Shown here piece by piece: positions 1 to 6,290 of a stretch of DNA of 8,217 nucleotides (its first letter is position 1; each line of letters starts with the position of its first letter). The translations under genes were made by a program, and so were the position numbers. Origin of the DNA: an uncultured Bacillota bacterium (GTDB lineage: Bacteria > Bacillota > Clostridia > Tissierellales > Tissierellaceae). Under the pieces are notes generated by a model. It was not told the DNA's origin and ran no database searches. It saw only the letters and a list, made by a program, of their open reading frames with translations. The DNA lies in NCBI GenBank assembly GCA_937951995.1, contig CALGAG010000153.1, positions 1 to 8,217 on the forward strand, read 5' to 3'.

Positions 1-546
1 CTGCCTAACCTTGGGAATAAATCCGATTATCTTCCTAACATCCTTTAGCATACCCATATCCAGCATCATGTCAGCCTCGTCGAGGACAAAGTACTTGATG
101 GTTTTTAGGCTCACAAAGCCCTGGTTGATGAGATCCAGCAATCTTCCTGGTGTGGCTACAAGAATGTCCACACCTTGGCGCAATTCCTTTGTTTGCGGGT
201 TCTGGCCCACACCTCCATATATTACCAAGGTCCTCAATCCAAGATTCCTCCCGTAGGATTTGAAGCTCTCGGATATCTGGATAGCCAGCTCCCTTGTGGG
301 TGCAACTATAAGCGCCTTTATCTGTCTACTCCCTTTGGCTGACTGTTTCTCTGCGTGTATTCCCTGTAGTATGGGTATTGCAAAAGCTGCAGTTTTACCC
401 GTACCCGTTTGAGCACAACCCAGCAGGTCCTTTCCCTTTAACAGCGGCGGTATGGCCTTTGTCTGTATGGGGGTAGGTACCGAATACCCTTCAGTTCTTA
501 AAGCCTTCTGAATTGGCTCAATTAAATTTAATTCTTTAAATGACAA
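1..546 (-). CDS. DEAD-box RNA helicase, RhlE-like (partial, N-terminal 182 codons)
   Basis: ATP-dependent RNA helicase; the family unwinds short RNA duplexes in ribosome assembly, mRNA turnover and cold adaptation. Only helicase domain 1 is present; the gene continues past the left edge. Visible motifs are the Q motif (F3 and P24-TPIQ), Walker A AQTGTGKT at residues 45-52, motif Ia PTREL at 83-87, GG at 111-112, motif Ib TPGR at 132-135 and the DEAD box at 156-159. The early MSFKEL opening and LLGCAQTGTGKTAAFAIPIL resemble the RhlE/CshA group. The residue after DEAD is Met where Arg is usual. Start chosen: TTG at 546-544, eight bases after GGAG within AAAGGAGAAG, and it gives the expected spacing to the Q motif. 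No ATG fits. It is transcribed divergently from the formate dehydrogenase operon and is probably functionally unrelated to it. The subgroup is uncertain without the C-terminus. Confidence 0.95.
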   Translation of the reverse strand, partial: MSFKELNLIEPIQKALRTEGYSVPTPIQTKAIPPLLKGKDLLGCAQTGTGKTAAFAIPILQGIHAEKQSAKGSRQIKALIVAPTRELAIQISESFKSYGRNLGLRTLVIYGGVGQNPQTKELRQGVDILVATPGRLLDLINQGFVSLKTIKYFVLDEADMMLDMGMLKDVRKIIGFIPKVRQ

Positions 547-647
547 TATAACTTCTCCTTTGATATGGCATTAAGACTTGCTATCTGTATTAATACATAT
601 ATTATTTGATTTACCTGGCTTCCAATTTTTTCACTCAACGCTGAATC

Positions 648-676
648 ATTATATACCATATCCGGGTTTGGTGCAA
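648..676 (-). promoter_or_regulatory. Vegetative (sigma-A type) promoter of the DEAD-box helicase gene
   Basis: On the minus strand a -35 TTGCAC (676-671) is separated by exactly 17 bases from a perfect -10 TATAAT (653-648). Transcription would start near 641, leaving a leader of about 95 bases before the TTG start at 546. The leader contains a perfect 12-base palindrome, TGTATTAATACA, at 586-597. The -35 lies against the left arm of an inverted repeat at 665-693. The promoter is inferred from consensus match and spacing only. Confidence 0.75.
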
Positions 677-693
677 ATTTTTCAGTCCAAACC
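665..693. repeat. Inverted repeat overlapping the helicase -35 region
   Basis: GGTTTGG (665-671) and CCAAACC (687-693) are perfect 7-base arms separated by 15 bases. The left arm touches the -35 hexamer of the helicase promoter. No T tract follows on either strand, so it is not an intrinsic terminator. It could be an operator for a dimeric regulator or a chance repeat; the sequence alone does not decide. Confidence 0.45.
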
Positions 694-734
694 TACAAAA
701 GCAAGGTTGTACTATTGCATTTCTTGTTGCACAT

Positions 735-780
735 AATGGAATGGATACACTAACTTCCATTGCTATTAATCATGGCAATG
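735..780. repeat. Two overlapping inverted repeats in the formate dehydrogenase promoter (possible operators)
   Basis: AATGGAA (735-741) pairs with TTCCATT (755-761) across a 13-base spacer, so arm centres are 20 bases apart, about two helical turns. CATTGC (758-763) pairs with GCAATG (775-780) across 11 bases. The second repeat covers the predicted -35 and most of the -35/-10 spacer. The arms of the two repeats share 758-761, so binding at one could exclude the other. The regulator is unknown; operator function is inference from position. Confidence 0.4.
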
Positions 781-789
781 TGGTAAAAT
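760..789 (+). promoter_or_regulatory. Probable promoter of the formate dehydrogenase operon
   Basis: A -35 TTGCTA (760-765), an 18-base spacer and a -10 TAAAAT (784-789) preceded by the extended element TG (782-783... one base before the hexamer is G783) form the best sigma-A type candidate upstream of the operon. Predicted transcription start is near 796, about 45 bases before the start codon. No -24/-12 sigma-54 site was seen. Two inverted repeats overlap the -35 and spacer, which suggests regulated expression. Confidence 0.55.
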
Positions 790-841
790 CAAAGAGTGAA
801 TATTTAGAGATTTATCCATTTAGAGAGAAGGAGGGATTTTG

Positions 842-2875
842 TTGAAACGTGTAGAAACCACTTGCGGTTATTGTGGTTGTGGCTGTGGTATTTATGTTAA
901 TGTGGCAGACGATGACACAATTCTAGGTATATCACCAAGCTATAATCACGTAGTCAGTAAAGGAAAGCTTTGTTCAAAAGGGTGGCACGGTTTTGCATTT
1001 GTAAGAGATTCACGTCGACTAACCAGTCCCTTGATTCGTCAGGATGATGGTACCTTTAGAGAGGCATCATGGGATGAAGCACTGGATAAGGTTGCGGAAG
1101 GTTTTAAGAATGCCATGACGGATGGGGACAATACCGACCGAATTGGCGTCATTTCATCAGCACGATGTACCAATGAGGAAAATTTCCTGATGGCAAAAAT
1201 GGCGAGGGCCGGACTTAGGACCAGCAGTATAGACCACTGCGCCCGACTCTGACACAGTCCCACAGTAGAAGGTCTTTCTACTTCATTCGGAACTGGAGGC
1301 GCTACAAATACCATGAATGATATCAGCGATGCTGAGTTGATTATGGTCATAGGATCCAACACAACAGAGCAGCATCCATTGGCAAGCACAAGGATATTCG
1401 AGGCACTTGACAAGGGCGCAGAGCTGTATGTAGTTGACCCAAGAAAAATACGGCTAACAGATTTTGCTCATGGTTATGCACCCATTGAGCCGGGAACAAA
1501 CCTACCAATGATCAATGCCATGATCCATGTAATTATTGAAGAAGATTTAATAGATGAGGAGTTCATAAAAAACAGAACCGAGAACTACGAAGAAATGAAG
1601 GAATCCGTCAAGGATTGTACGCCTGAATGGGCTGAATCCATTTCCAAGGTTCCTGCTGATACAATTAGACAGTTTGCTCGTAAGTATGCAACCACCGATA
1701 AGGCAATGATCCTTTTCACCATGGGTGTTACACAGCAGACAACAGCAGTTAAGAGCATCAGGGCATTGGCCAACCTGGCAATGATCACAGGCCATGTGGG
1801 AAGACCTTCAACAGGAATAAATCCTTTGCGTGGTCAGAACAATGTCCAGGGAGCTGGTGACATGGGCGCATTGCCGGATTTCCTGCCAGGCTACCAACGA
1901 CCTGAATGGCCCGAAACAAAAGAGCACTACAGTAAAGTATGGGGAGATTTCTCATGCCTAAGAGGTAACAATATCATACAGATGTTCAACCTTATAGATG
2001 AGGGAATCATGAAGGCTGCTTACATTGTCGGTGAAAACCCTGTCCTTTCGGATCCTGACCAGACCCATACAATGCATTGTCTTGAAAAGGTACCCTTCCT
2101 GGTGGTCCAGGACATATTCCTGACTGAAACCGCTGAGTATGCAGACGTTGTATTGCCAGCAGCAAGCTTTTTGGAAAGGGATGGAACCTATACAAACACA
2201 GATAGAAGAGTGCAAATGATACATAAGGTAATCGAGCCAGTTGGGAACTCTTGGCCAGACTGGAAAATCATGGTTGAAATCATGAAAAGGATCGGAATGG
2301 ATGTGGACTATGAAGGTCCGTCTGATATCATGGACGAAATCAACATTGCAGCGGAATTGTACGGGGGTATTAGCCATGACCGTATACAGGAAGTTGGGCT
2401 TCAGTGGCCATGTCCTGATAAAGACCATCCTGGAACACCTATTCTACATGTTGGTGAGTTCAAGAGAGGCAAAGGGCTGTTTACAGTTAATGACTTTGAG
2501 TATATTGGAGACCAGAGAAGCGAGGAATATCCATTTATTCTTACCACCGGACGGGTTACCCATCAGTACCATACTGGTACCATGACCCGGAAGGTTTGGA
2601 CATTGGCTCTGGAGTATCCGGAAGGATTTGTGGAAATACACACAAAGGACGCTGAAGAGCTAGGAATAAAGGACCATCAGCCTGTAAGGATAACCTCTGC
2701 AAGGGGGAGCATTGTTGCACCGGCAATGATTACAAATCGCATCAATGAAAAGACCCTTTTCGTTCCCTTCCATTTTGCAGAATCACCAGCCAATAGGCTT
2801 ACGGGTCAAAATCTGGATCCAATTATAAATATTCCGGCATTGAAGGTATCTGCCGTAAGAATCGAGGTGGAATAA
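842..2875 (+). CDS. fdhA: Formate dehydrogenase catalytic subunit, selenocysteine-containing (Mo/W-bis-MGD, FdhF-like)
   Basis: Catalyses reversible oxidation of formate to CO2, probably in the cytoplasm, as no signal peptide is seen. The predicted length is 677 residues. Order: a [4Fe-4S] site with Cys8, Cys11, Cys15 and Cys44, then Lys46 in the CSKG motif. Next comes CARL-Sec-HSPTVEGL with Sec137 encoded by TGA at 1250-1252 and His138. The bis-MGD core holds NPLRGQNNVQGAGDMGALPD with Arg330. The C-terminal dinucleotide-binding domain begins near residue 570 (TTGRVTHQYHTGTMTR). These match the Lys44, Sec140, His141 and Arg333 that I recall for E. coli FdhF. The frame is open on both sides of the TGA, and a SECIS hairpin follows it. 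Start: two adjacent TTG codons (839 and 842) follow AAGGAGGG (828-835). The second is preferred because it has a 6-base spacing; the first has only 3. Unlike many FdhA proteins it has no extra N-terminal ferredoxin domain. Its stop overlaps the next start by one base, implying translational coupling. Mo or W cannot be told from sequence. Confidence 0.95.
1250..1282 (+). promoter_or_regulatory. Bacterial SECIS element directing Sec insertion at UGA 1250-1252
   Basis: Directly after the UGA, AGTAGAA (1264-1270) pairs perfectly with TTCTACT (1276-1282), closing a five-base loop GGTCT (1271-1275). Counting U of UGA as 1, the loop occupies bases 22-26. As I recall the E. coli fdhF SECIS, its apical GGUCU sits at the same positions, with the SelB-contacting G23 and U24 in the loop; here these would be 1272 and 1273. 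The recalled E. coli bulged U17 corresponds to T1266, which here can pair with A1280. The element is inside coding sequence, encoding the residues just after Sec. Confidence 0.9.
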
Positions 2876-4809
2876 TGGAAACAAACAGACTGTATAAAAT
2901 AAATAATGACAGCCTTGACCAGGTGCTTAACATATGGAACGAGGACAGCTCAGTTTATGTACCAGTTGGGAAGGGCAGAGATATCCAGCTTATGCCCCTA
3001 GGTCAAGGCCAACGGACAGAGGACTACATCAATCTGACCTTGCCTGTCAAGGAAATGGTTTTCGAGCAAAAAGAAGGACTGTTCAAATGGACCAGAAATG
3101 GAGAAGATATGGATGTTGAGGGTCTTGCCCATCAGCATTCAAAAAACAGGATTCTCTTTGGTGTTAGGGCATGTGATACATACGGCATCGCTTATACTGA
3201 CAGGTTCTATCTTGGAGAGTTTCCTGATCCAAATTACAAGTCCAGAAGGGATGAGACCATAATCATAGGGGTAAACTGCCTCAGGGCTGGTGAACATTGC
3301 TTCTGTACTTCAGTTGGAACAGGTGTCTTTTCAACGGTTGGTCATGACCTGGCCTTCACTCCTTTTGATTCATACTATCTTGTTGAGGTGGGCACTCCAA
3401 AGGGTCAGGACCTAATTGACAAGGCAGAATCCTACTTCACAGTAACTGATGAAAGTATACTTGAGAAGAAAAATGACCTGATGGCAAGGGTTGAGGAAAG
3501 CTTCCCACTGAAGATGGACCTGACAAACCTTTGGGATGACATGGCAAAAACCTTCAACGCAGATTTCTGGCTGGATGAGGCAAATGCATGCATAGGTTGT
3601 ACTGGGTGCACAAACGTATGTCCAACCTGTACCTGTTTCAACGTAGTCGAGGAAAACACCGATGAGAACCACGGCCAAAGGGTAAGGTACTGGGATTCCT
3701 GTCAAATCGACCATTTCACCAGGAATGCTGAGCACCACAATCCCAGGGATGCCATTTCAAGGGTCCGCTACAGGATATATGACAAGTTGAAGTACATTGA
3801 GGAAAGATTCGGGTACAAGGGTTGTTCAGGATGTGGAAGATGTACAGATGTATGTCCAACCTATATAAGCATAATTGATATCATTGGAGAAATCCAAAAG
3901 GCTGCAAAAGAAAATCCAGAACCACCAGCAATACATCAAATAACCAAAATTCGTCATGAGATCATGGACCGTGAGATAAGGTCACAAAACGGCCTTTTCT
4001 CACCAGATGTTGCAACAATAACAAGGGTTAAGCAGGAAACCCCTGAAATCAAGCGTCTTTTCATGAAATATGACGATCCTGAGCTACACAAAAACTATGA
4101 GCACAAGGGTCAGTTCTTCCAGGTAACTGTTTTTGGAGAAGGTGAAGTTCCCCTATCCATACCATACGGGCCTGAAATGACTGATGAGCTTGTATTTGAC
4201 TTTAAAAACGTTGGGTCGGTAACAGAGAAACTCTTCCAAATGAAGGAAGGGGACAAGGTTGGCCTCAGGGGTCCATATGGACGAGCTTTCCCATACGAGT
4301 CGTTAAAAGGCAGAAATCTTGTCTTCATTGGATCTGGGGTTGCCATGGCACCACTTAGAACTGTTATTGAGCCTGTTATGGTAAATCACGAGGATTTCAA
4401 GGATGTTTATGTCATGGCCAGCGCCCTCAGGTATGAAAAGCTTCTTTATAAGGAAGAAATGATAGAGTGGGACAAGGTACCTAACCTTACAGTTAAGTAC
4501 GCCTTAAAGGATCCAACAGATAAGGTGGATGCATACAGTGGTTATGTAAATGATTTGCTTCCAGACCTTGACCTTGACTGGTCGGAGACTACGGCACTTC
4601 TTTGCGCATCACCGGAGAGAATCAAGAAGCTGGCAAGAGACCTGATGGATCTTGGAATGAAACCCACAAACATACTTGTTACCCTTGAGACACATATGCG
4701 TTGTGGTGCAGGTAAATGTGGCCACTGCAAGGTAGGAAGCCACTATATGTGCGTGGACGGTCCAGTATTCACTTATGAAGAGATGATGGCACTGCCAAAT
4801 GAATATTAG
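2875..4809 (+). CDS. Fused electron-transfer subunit: HydB/AsrA-like 4Fe-4S module + HydG/AsrB-like FAD/NAD(P)/2Fe-2S module
   Basis: Predicted to carry electrons between the formate dehydrogenase and NAD(P), in the cytoplasm. The 644 residues correspond to two proteins that are usually separate. Residues 1 to about 345 resemble sulfhydrogenase beta/AsrA. They have the family motif GVRACD (96-101), Cys135, and CFCTSVGTG (142-150). One [4Fe-4S] motif is Cys239, 242, 245, 249 (with extra Cys252 and Cys254), then Cys276. A second is Cys317, 320, 323, 327. Residues about 375-644 resemble the gamma/AsrB flavoprotein of the ferredoxin-reductase superfamily. Its features are GQFFQVTVFGEGEVPLSI (412-429), GPYGR (466-470), a nucleotide-binding GSGVAMAPLR (486-495), and a [2Fe-2S] site at Cys610, 615, 618 and 626. 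The linker is about 345-375 with no stop or frameshift. The ATG overlaps the previous stop (TAATG) and follows GAGGTGG. NAD versus NADP preference and any ferredoxin coupling cannot be read from sequence. Confidence 0.9.
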   Translation: METNRLYKINNDSLDQVLNIWNEDSSVYVPVGKGRDIQLMPLGQGQRTEDYINLTLPVKEMVFEQKEGLFKWTRNGEDMDVEGLAHQHSKNRILFGVRACDTYGIAYTDRFYLGEFPDPNYKSRRDETIIIGVNCLRAGEHCFCTSVGTGVFSTVGHDLAFTPFDSYYLVEVGTPKGQDLIDKAESYFTVTDESILEKKNDLMARVEESFPLKMDLTNLWDDMAKTFNADFWLDEANACIGCTGCTNVCPTCTCFNVVEENTDENHGQRVRYWDSCQIDHFTRNAEHHNPRDAISRVRYRIYDKLKYIEERFGYKGCSGCGRCTDVCPTYISIIDIIGEIQKAAKENPEPPAIHQITKIRHEIMDREIRSQNGLFSPDVATITRVKQETPEIKRLFMKYDDPELHKNYEHKGQFFQVTVFGEGEVPLSIPYGPEMTDELVFDFKNVGSVTEKLFQMKEGDKVGLRGPYGRAFPYESLKGRNLVFIGSGVAMAPLRTVIEPVMVNHEDFKDVYVMASALRYEKLLYKEEMIEWDKVPNLTVKYALKDPTDKVDAYSGYVNDLLPDLDLDWSETTALLCASPERIKKLARDLMDLGMKPTNILVTLETHMRCGAGKCGHCKVGSHYMCVDGPVFTYEEMMALPNEY

Positions 4810-4820
4810 AAAAATGCATT

Positions 4821-4865
4821 AAAAAGGCTCTGCCACTCATGATTCGAGTTTGGCAGAGCCTTTTT
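4821..4865. terminator. Bidirectional intrinsic terminator between the formate dehydrogenase operon and the OFA transporter
   Basis: AAAAAGGCTCTGCCA (4821-4835) pairs perfectly with TGGCAGAGCCTTTTT (4851-4865). The pairing can extend inward as CTC/GAG (4836-4838 with 4846-4848). The stem is flanked by T residues on the plus strand and, through the leading A run, on the minus strand. It begins 12 bases after the operon's stop and ends 15 bases before the convergent transporter's stop, so it should terminate both transcripts. Confidence 0.92.
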
Positions 4866-4879
4866 TATTAGTATGTTTT

Positions 4880-6091
4880 TTAACCGTTTCTTGTAACTAC
4901 GTAGGAATGTTTAACCTGACTAGTCTTATAGAAAAGTCCCATGATTGCAGCTACAATAAGGATTGCTGCTGACACATAAAATGCCATTTCATAAGACCCT
5001 GTGGCATCGGCTATTCTTCCACCTAGAATAGGACCAAAGACACCACCTGCACCCCATGCCGAGAACATGATTCCATAGTTGAGACCAAGATTTTTCGTTC
5101 CGTAGTTGTCTGCGCATGCAGAAGGATAGACGGAAAGCATGGATCCATAGGCAAAATAGATCATAGCTGCTGCCATCAAAACAGTGGCAAAACTATTCAG
5201 TCCATTGAAAAGGAACAAGGCCAGCGCCTGCAACACATAAAGAATTGACATTGTCTTGCCCCTGCCAAGCTTTTCAGATATTACTCCTGCCATTGGTCTG
5301 CCAAGTGCATTGGCAACGGCTGCAAAAGCCACCAGCTGAAGAGCTGCGCTTTCACCCAGCATGGCTTTTACTATTGGTTTTAGGCTACCAATTGTCATAA
5401 GCCCACCTGTTGCTCCTGCAAAGAACATAAACCAAAGCATATAGAACTGCTTTGTCTTAAGCATCTCACCTACAGTCCTGTCTTCAACTGGAGGTTTTGC
5501 ATCCTTACTTGTTGAAACCACTGGTTTATCAGGATTTTTCACCAATTGTGCAAGAGGCAATGTCATAATCAGGAATATTACACCCATGATTCTGAATGAT
5601 GAAAATACATCATACCTTGAAAGCAGAAAATTGCTCAGTGGTACGATATATAGGGTTGCAAGTCCAAATCCTCCAACGACAATCCCTGATATGAGTCCCT
5701 TCTTCTCAGGTGGAAACCACTTTAGGGCCGGTGGTGTTGTGGATGCATATCCCAAGCCGATTCCCGAACCTGCCAAAACTCCAAAAGAGATGGTCAAGCC
5801 CAGTATGCTTGTCATGGAACCTGCCAAGATACAACCCAACCCTATAAGTAATCCTCCAATTGTAGTAACCCACTTGGGTCCTATTTTATCCTGCAGACGT
5901 CCTGCGGGAATCATTACCAATGCAAACATTATAATTGCTACTGTATATGGAATGGAAGTCTCAGTATTGGTCCATCCCAAGGTTTCCTGAAGTTTCCCCG
6001 CGAAAATGCTCCAGGCATAAAGCACACCAAAGGCTAGATTAATTCCAGCTCCGGCTGCTACTACAATCCAGCCTTGTTTATTTGATTTCAA
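4880..6091 (-). CDS. MFS transporter, oxalate:formate antiporter (OFA) family
   Basis: Inner-membrane carboxylate transporter of the major facilitator superfamily. The 403 residues give about twelve hydrophobic segments in two halves joined by a charged cytoplasmic loop (about 184-212). Family signs are the opening WIVVAAGAGINLAFGVLYAWS, the loop 2-3 motif GRLQDKIGPKW (64-74), its second copy near GRPMAGVISEKLGRGK (264-279), and NYGIMFSAWGAGGVFGP (338-354). An Arg in TM8 (Arg265) may match the carboxylate-binding Arg272 of OxlT. At the likely TM11 Lys355 position I see Trp346, so oxalate exchange is doubtful; formate, lactate or another monocarboxylate is possible. The start is TTG at 6091-6089, six bases after GGGGGA. 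It is convergent with the formate dehydrogenase operon and has its own promoter. The family is secure; the substrate is inference from context. Confidence 0.88.
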   Translation of the reverse strand: MKSNKQGWIVVAAGAGINLAFGVLYAWSIFAGKLQETLGWTNTETSIPYTVAIIMFALVMIPAGRLQDKIGPKWVTTIGGLLIGLGCILAGSMTSILGLTISFGVLAGSGIGLGYASTTPPALKWFPPEKKGLISGIVVGGFGLATLYIVPLSNFLLSRYDVFSSFRIMGVIFLIMTLPLAQLVKNPDKPVVSTSKDAKPPVEDRTVGEMLKTKQFYMLWFMFFAGATGGLMTIGSLKPIVKAMLGESAALQLVAFAAVANALGRPMAGVISEKLGRGKTMSILYVLQALALFLFNGLNSFATVLMAAAMIYFAYGSMLSVYPSACADNYGTKNLGLNYGIMFSAWGAGGVFGPILGGRIADATGSYEMAFYVSAAILIVAAIMGLFYKTSQVKHSYVVTRNG

Positions 6092-6133
6092 ATTTTGTCC
6101 CCCTTAATAATTTTTTTAAGTCTCCGACGTCCA

Positions 6134-6162
6134 ATTATAGCTTATTTGACCTTAACTTACAA
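6134..6162 (-). promoter_or_regulatory. Promoter of the OFA transporter gene
   Basis: On the minus strand TTGTAA (6162-6157) and a perfect TATAAT (6139-6134) are separated by 17 bases. AT-rich sequence lies upstream. Transcription would begin near 6127, giving a short leader of about 35 bases with a GGGGGA ribosome-binding site at 6103-6098. The transporter is therefore transcribed separately from the gamma-lyase gene behind it, whose terminator lies at 6212-6274. Confidence 0.78.
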
Positions 6163-6211
6163 TGATATAATCAATAAAATAACAAACTTTTTCAAAATCG
6201 AATGTAGTTTG

Positions 6212-6274
6212 AAAAAAAATACTCCTAATTGCAGTAGACACCTTGTTCTTCAAGCTGTCTACCGCAAAAGGAGT
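6212..6274 (-). terminator. Intrinsic terminator of the gamma-lyase gene
   Basis: The hairpin arms, in plus-strand bases, are ACTCCT 6221-6226 with AGGAGT 6269-6274, TTGC 6229-6232 with GCAA 6264-6267, GTAGACA 6234-6240 with TGTCTAC 6256-6262, and CTTG 6242-6245 with CAAG 6251-6254. This is a long stem with small internal loops. On the minus strand it is followed by eight T residues (6219-6212). It starts 16 bases after the gamma-lyase stop codon. Confidence 0.9.
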
Positions 6275-6290
6275 CTGTTATTTGACTATT

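Noticed and set aside
11..256. 81-codon plus-strand frame at the left edge
   Set aside because: It is antisense to the DEAD-box helicase motifs, which are unmistakable on the minus strand.
660..790. Sigma-54 (-24/-12) promoter upstream of formate dehydrogenase, as for E. coli fdhF
   Set aside because: No GG-N10-GC pair in a suitable context was found; the TTGCTA-18-TAAAAT candidate fits better.
1250..1312. Nonsense mutation or pseudogene splitting the formate dehydrogenase gene
   Set aside because: The TGA sits exactly at the known Sec position, the frame is intact on both sides, and a SECIS hairpin with the GGUCU loop follows at the canonical distance.
1313..1315. ATG as the start of a separate 520-residue molybdoprotein
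   Set aside because: It lacks the [4Fe-4S] site and the active-site residue, has no good ribosome-binding site, and is an internal Met of the selenoprotein.
5586..5990. 134-codon plus-strand frame inside the transporter gene
   Set aside because: It is antisense to well-recognised transmembrane coding sequence, with no ribosome-binding site or recognisable protein features.
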